Shown here piece by piece: positions 63,149 through 64,000 of a stretch of 64,000 nt of DNA (positions are counted from its first letter, which is position 1; each line of letters opens with the position of its first letter). Under the pieces are notes generated by a model, which saw only the letters and a program-made list of their open reading frames with translations, had not been told where the DNA came from and searched no databases. Source of the stretch: Bedellia somnulentella (taxonomy: Eukaryota; Arthropoda; Insecta; Lepidoptera; Bedelliidae); the NCBI GenBank assembly GCA_963576735.1, contig OY755189.1, forward strand, positions 1,550,001 to 1,614,000, in the 5' to 3' direction. Position numbers and translations under genes: made by a program.

Positions 63149-63325
63149 GTGTAGTGGTAGCTTAGAATAGCACTACCTTGCGATTCTGTTGGAGATTTAT
63201 AACCAAAAACCTTTTTTTTTACAATCTTATCCCCACACAACTTCCAAAAGTGGCTGAGGTATTTCTAGTTCCAAAGCTCTGGCTACCCCTTTATGTATTT
63301 ATATCCGTGATTATATGTATGTACG
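63149..63325 (+). mobile_element. Family A copy, internally deleted
   Basis: Head gtgtagtggtagcttagaat, then ccaaaaacc, ctctggctacccctttatgt and tgattatatgtatgta. It lies in intron 2 of the MADF-BESS gene. Confidence 0.72.
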
Positions 63326-63517
63326 GTTAATCTCCAATCCTATTGTTTCTACTTGGAAGTGTATATAATTGTGTTTGATAATAGATGTGTAATCTAGTTT
63401 TAAAAGTGATAAAAAAATAGAGTTTATACCAATAGGTATAAATTCTACTGTTAACCTTTACAGGTCTAAACTTATAAAATATTTATCACAAACTCTTTAA
63501 TAATACATATTTCATAA

Positions 63518-63692
63518 CGACGATGGGCCTGCCTGCCTCGTATCACGTGAGTACGTACTCTGTCAAAGCACGCGTGGTACGTGGGTTCTCTGAACACCAG
63601 GTGACGATGTCACACGATGTTCAGAAGTATTAGTACCTCTGCCAACCCCTTCGGCGATGTACGGCTTGAACGTTTGAGTCTTGAGTTTTAAC
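63518..63692 (+). mobile_element. SINE family B 3' half
   Basis: cgacgatgggcctgcctgcc to ctctgccaaccccttcggcg and tacggcttgaacg. It ends about 75 bp before a second tail-like stretch that forms the MADF-BESS exon 3 acceptor. Confidence 0.75.
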
Positions 63693-63786
63693 TTTGTATA
63701 TACCTATAATGGATATTGTATCAATGTATCAATAATCATCATGAATCTCTTGAATACCCCGTTTTCATCTCTGCCAACCCTTTCAG

Positions 63787-63941
63787 GTATAAACGTGGCG
63801 GCTAAACTTCGCAAGCTGCCGTACAACATGCGAGTAATAGCTGAGAAGCTCATAGGAGACGTCATTTACAACGCTCAGCTGAACACCCTTACTACGAAAA
63901 CTACCCTTCATACGCCGGATCCCTTTAAGACTGACTGTTGA
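63787..63941 (+). CDS. MADF-BESS protein, exon 3 (BESS motif and stop)
   Basis: After the acceptor tttcag, two bases complete the glycine codon and the exon encodes INVAAKLRKLPYNMRVIAEK, LIGDVIYNAQLNTL and a short tail ending TDC. This is a BESS motif, the protein-interaction module that pairs with MADF. The full protein is 230 residues (693 nt with the stop). The acceptor and first seven exon bases closely match a family B SINE tail, discussed in the findings. A polyadenylation hexamer lies directly after the stop. Confidence 0.85.
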
Positions 63942-63942
63942 G

Positions 63943-63948
63943 AATAAA
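63943..63948 (+). promoter_or_regulatory. Polyadenylation hexamer AATAAA of the MADF-BESS gene
   Basis: AATAAA starts one base after the TGA stop (63939-63941), which would give a very short 3' UTR. It is the only clear hexamer near the stop before the window ends, so a distal site outside the window is possible. Confidence 0.55.
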
Positions 63949-64000
63949 ATTGGGAACACTTTTAAGAATTGTTTAAGCACGAGAACCCTTTACAATATTA

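Overview
The window is a piece of an AT-rich insect genome, very probably a moth or butterfly. The evidence is an arthropod-type Trpm channel gene with short exons and long introns, a MADF-BESS gene, and an interspersed-repeat set of lepidopteran character: tRNA-derived SINEs, RTE and CR1-like LINEs, Helitron-like ends, and Transib and mariner transposons. No species can be named from sequence alone. About three quarters of the window looks like transposon-derived or featureless intron.

Host genes. Ten consecutive exons of a TRPM (melastatin-type TRP) cation channel gene run on the minus strand from 57322 down to 1606. All nine junctions keep one reading frame (1831 nt, 610 codons). They encode the long cytoplasmic N-terminal homology region and stop just before the membrane domain, so the pore exons lie left of position 1 and the 5' exons are not in the window, presumably right of 64000. 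A three-exon plus-strand gene for a 230-residue MADF-BESS DNA-binding protein (60284-63941) therefore appears to be nested, antisense, in an upstream Trpm intron.

Layout. 1-8100: the six downstream Trpm exons with small introns holding SINE copies. 8100-28470: a 20 kb intron with a complete two-ORF RTE LINE (10055-14614, 13-bp target duplication), a complete Transib/RAG1-like transposon (15294-18191, 5-bp target duplication), two MITE-like elements, a tandem repeat and a long inverted repeat. 28660-43300: a 14.6 kb intron with a decayed mariner, many SINEs and LINE tails. 43450-54380: an 11 kb intron with a MITE, SINEs, an RNase H LINE fragment and a nearly complete CR1-like LINE (48891-53692). 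54540-64000: the last two Trpm exons seen, a Helitron-like element, and the MADF-BESS gene.

Most notable signals. (1) In the CR1-like LINE a U UUA AAC slippery heptamer sits in frame directly before the ORF1 stop, and a -1 slip leads exactly into the ORF2 frame, which has no ATG until after essential endonuclease residues. (2) Three otherwise unrelated retroposon families (A, B, C) share a 3' end made of a CTCTG-C-ACCCC hairpin followed by CGTGA, which suggests one reverse transcriptase serves them all. (3) The splice acceptor and first codons of MADF-BESS exon 3 match the 3' tail of SINE family B at 24 of 27 positions, suggesting the splice site came from a SINE. (4) A family A SINE tail abuts a Trpm splice donor at intron position +6.

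Repeat family names A to F are local labels defined here, not database names. Exon boundaries come from codon phase and splice dinucleotides; repeat boundaries are approximate except where a target duplication is given.
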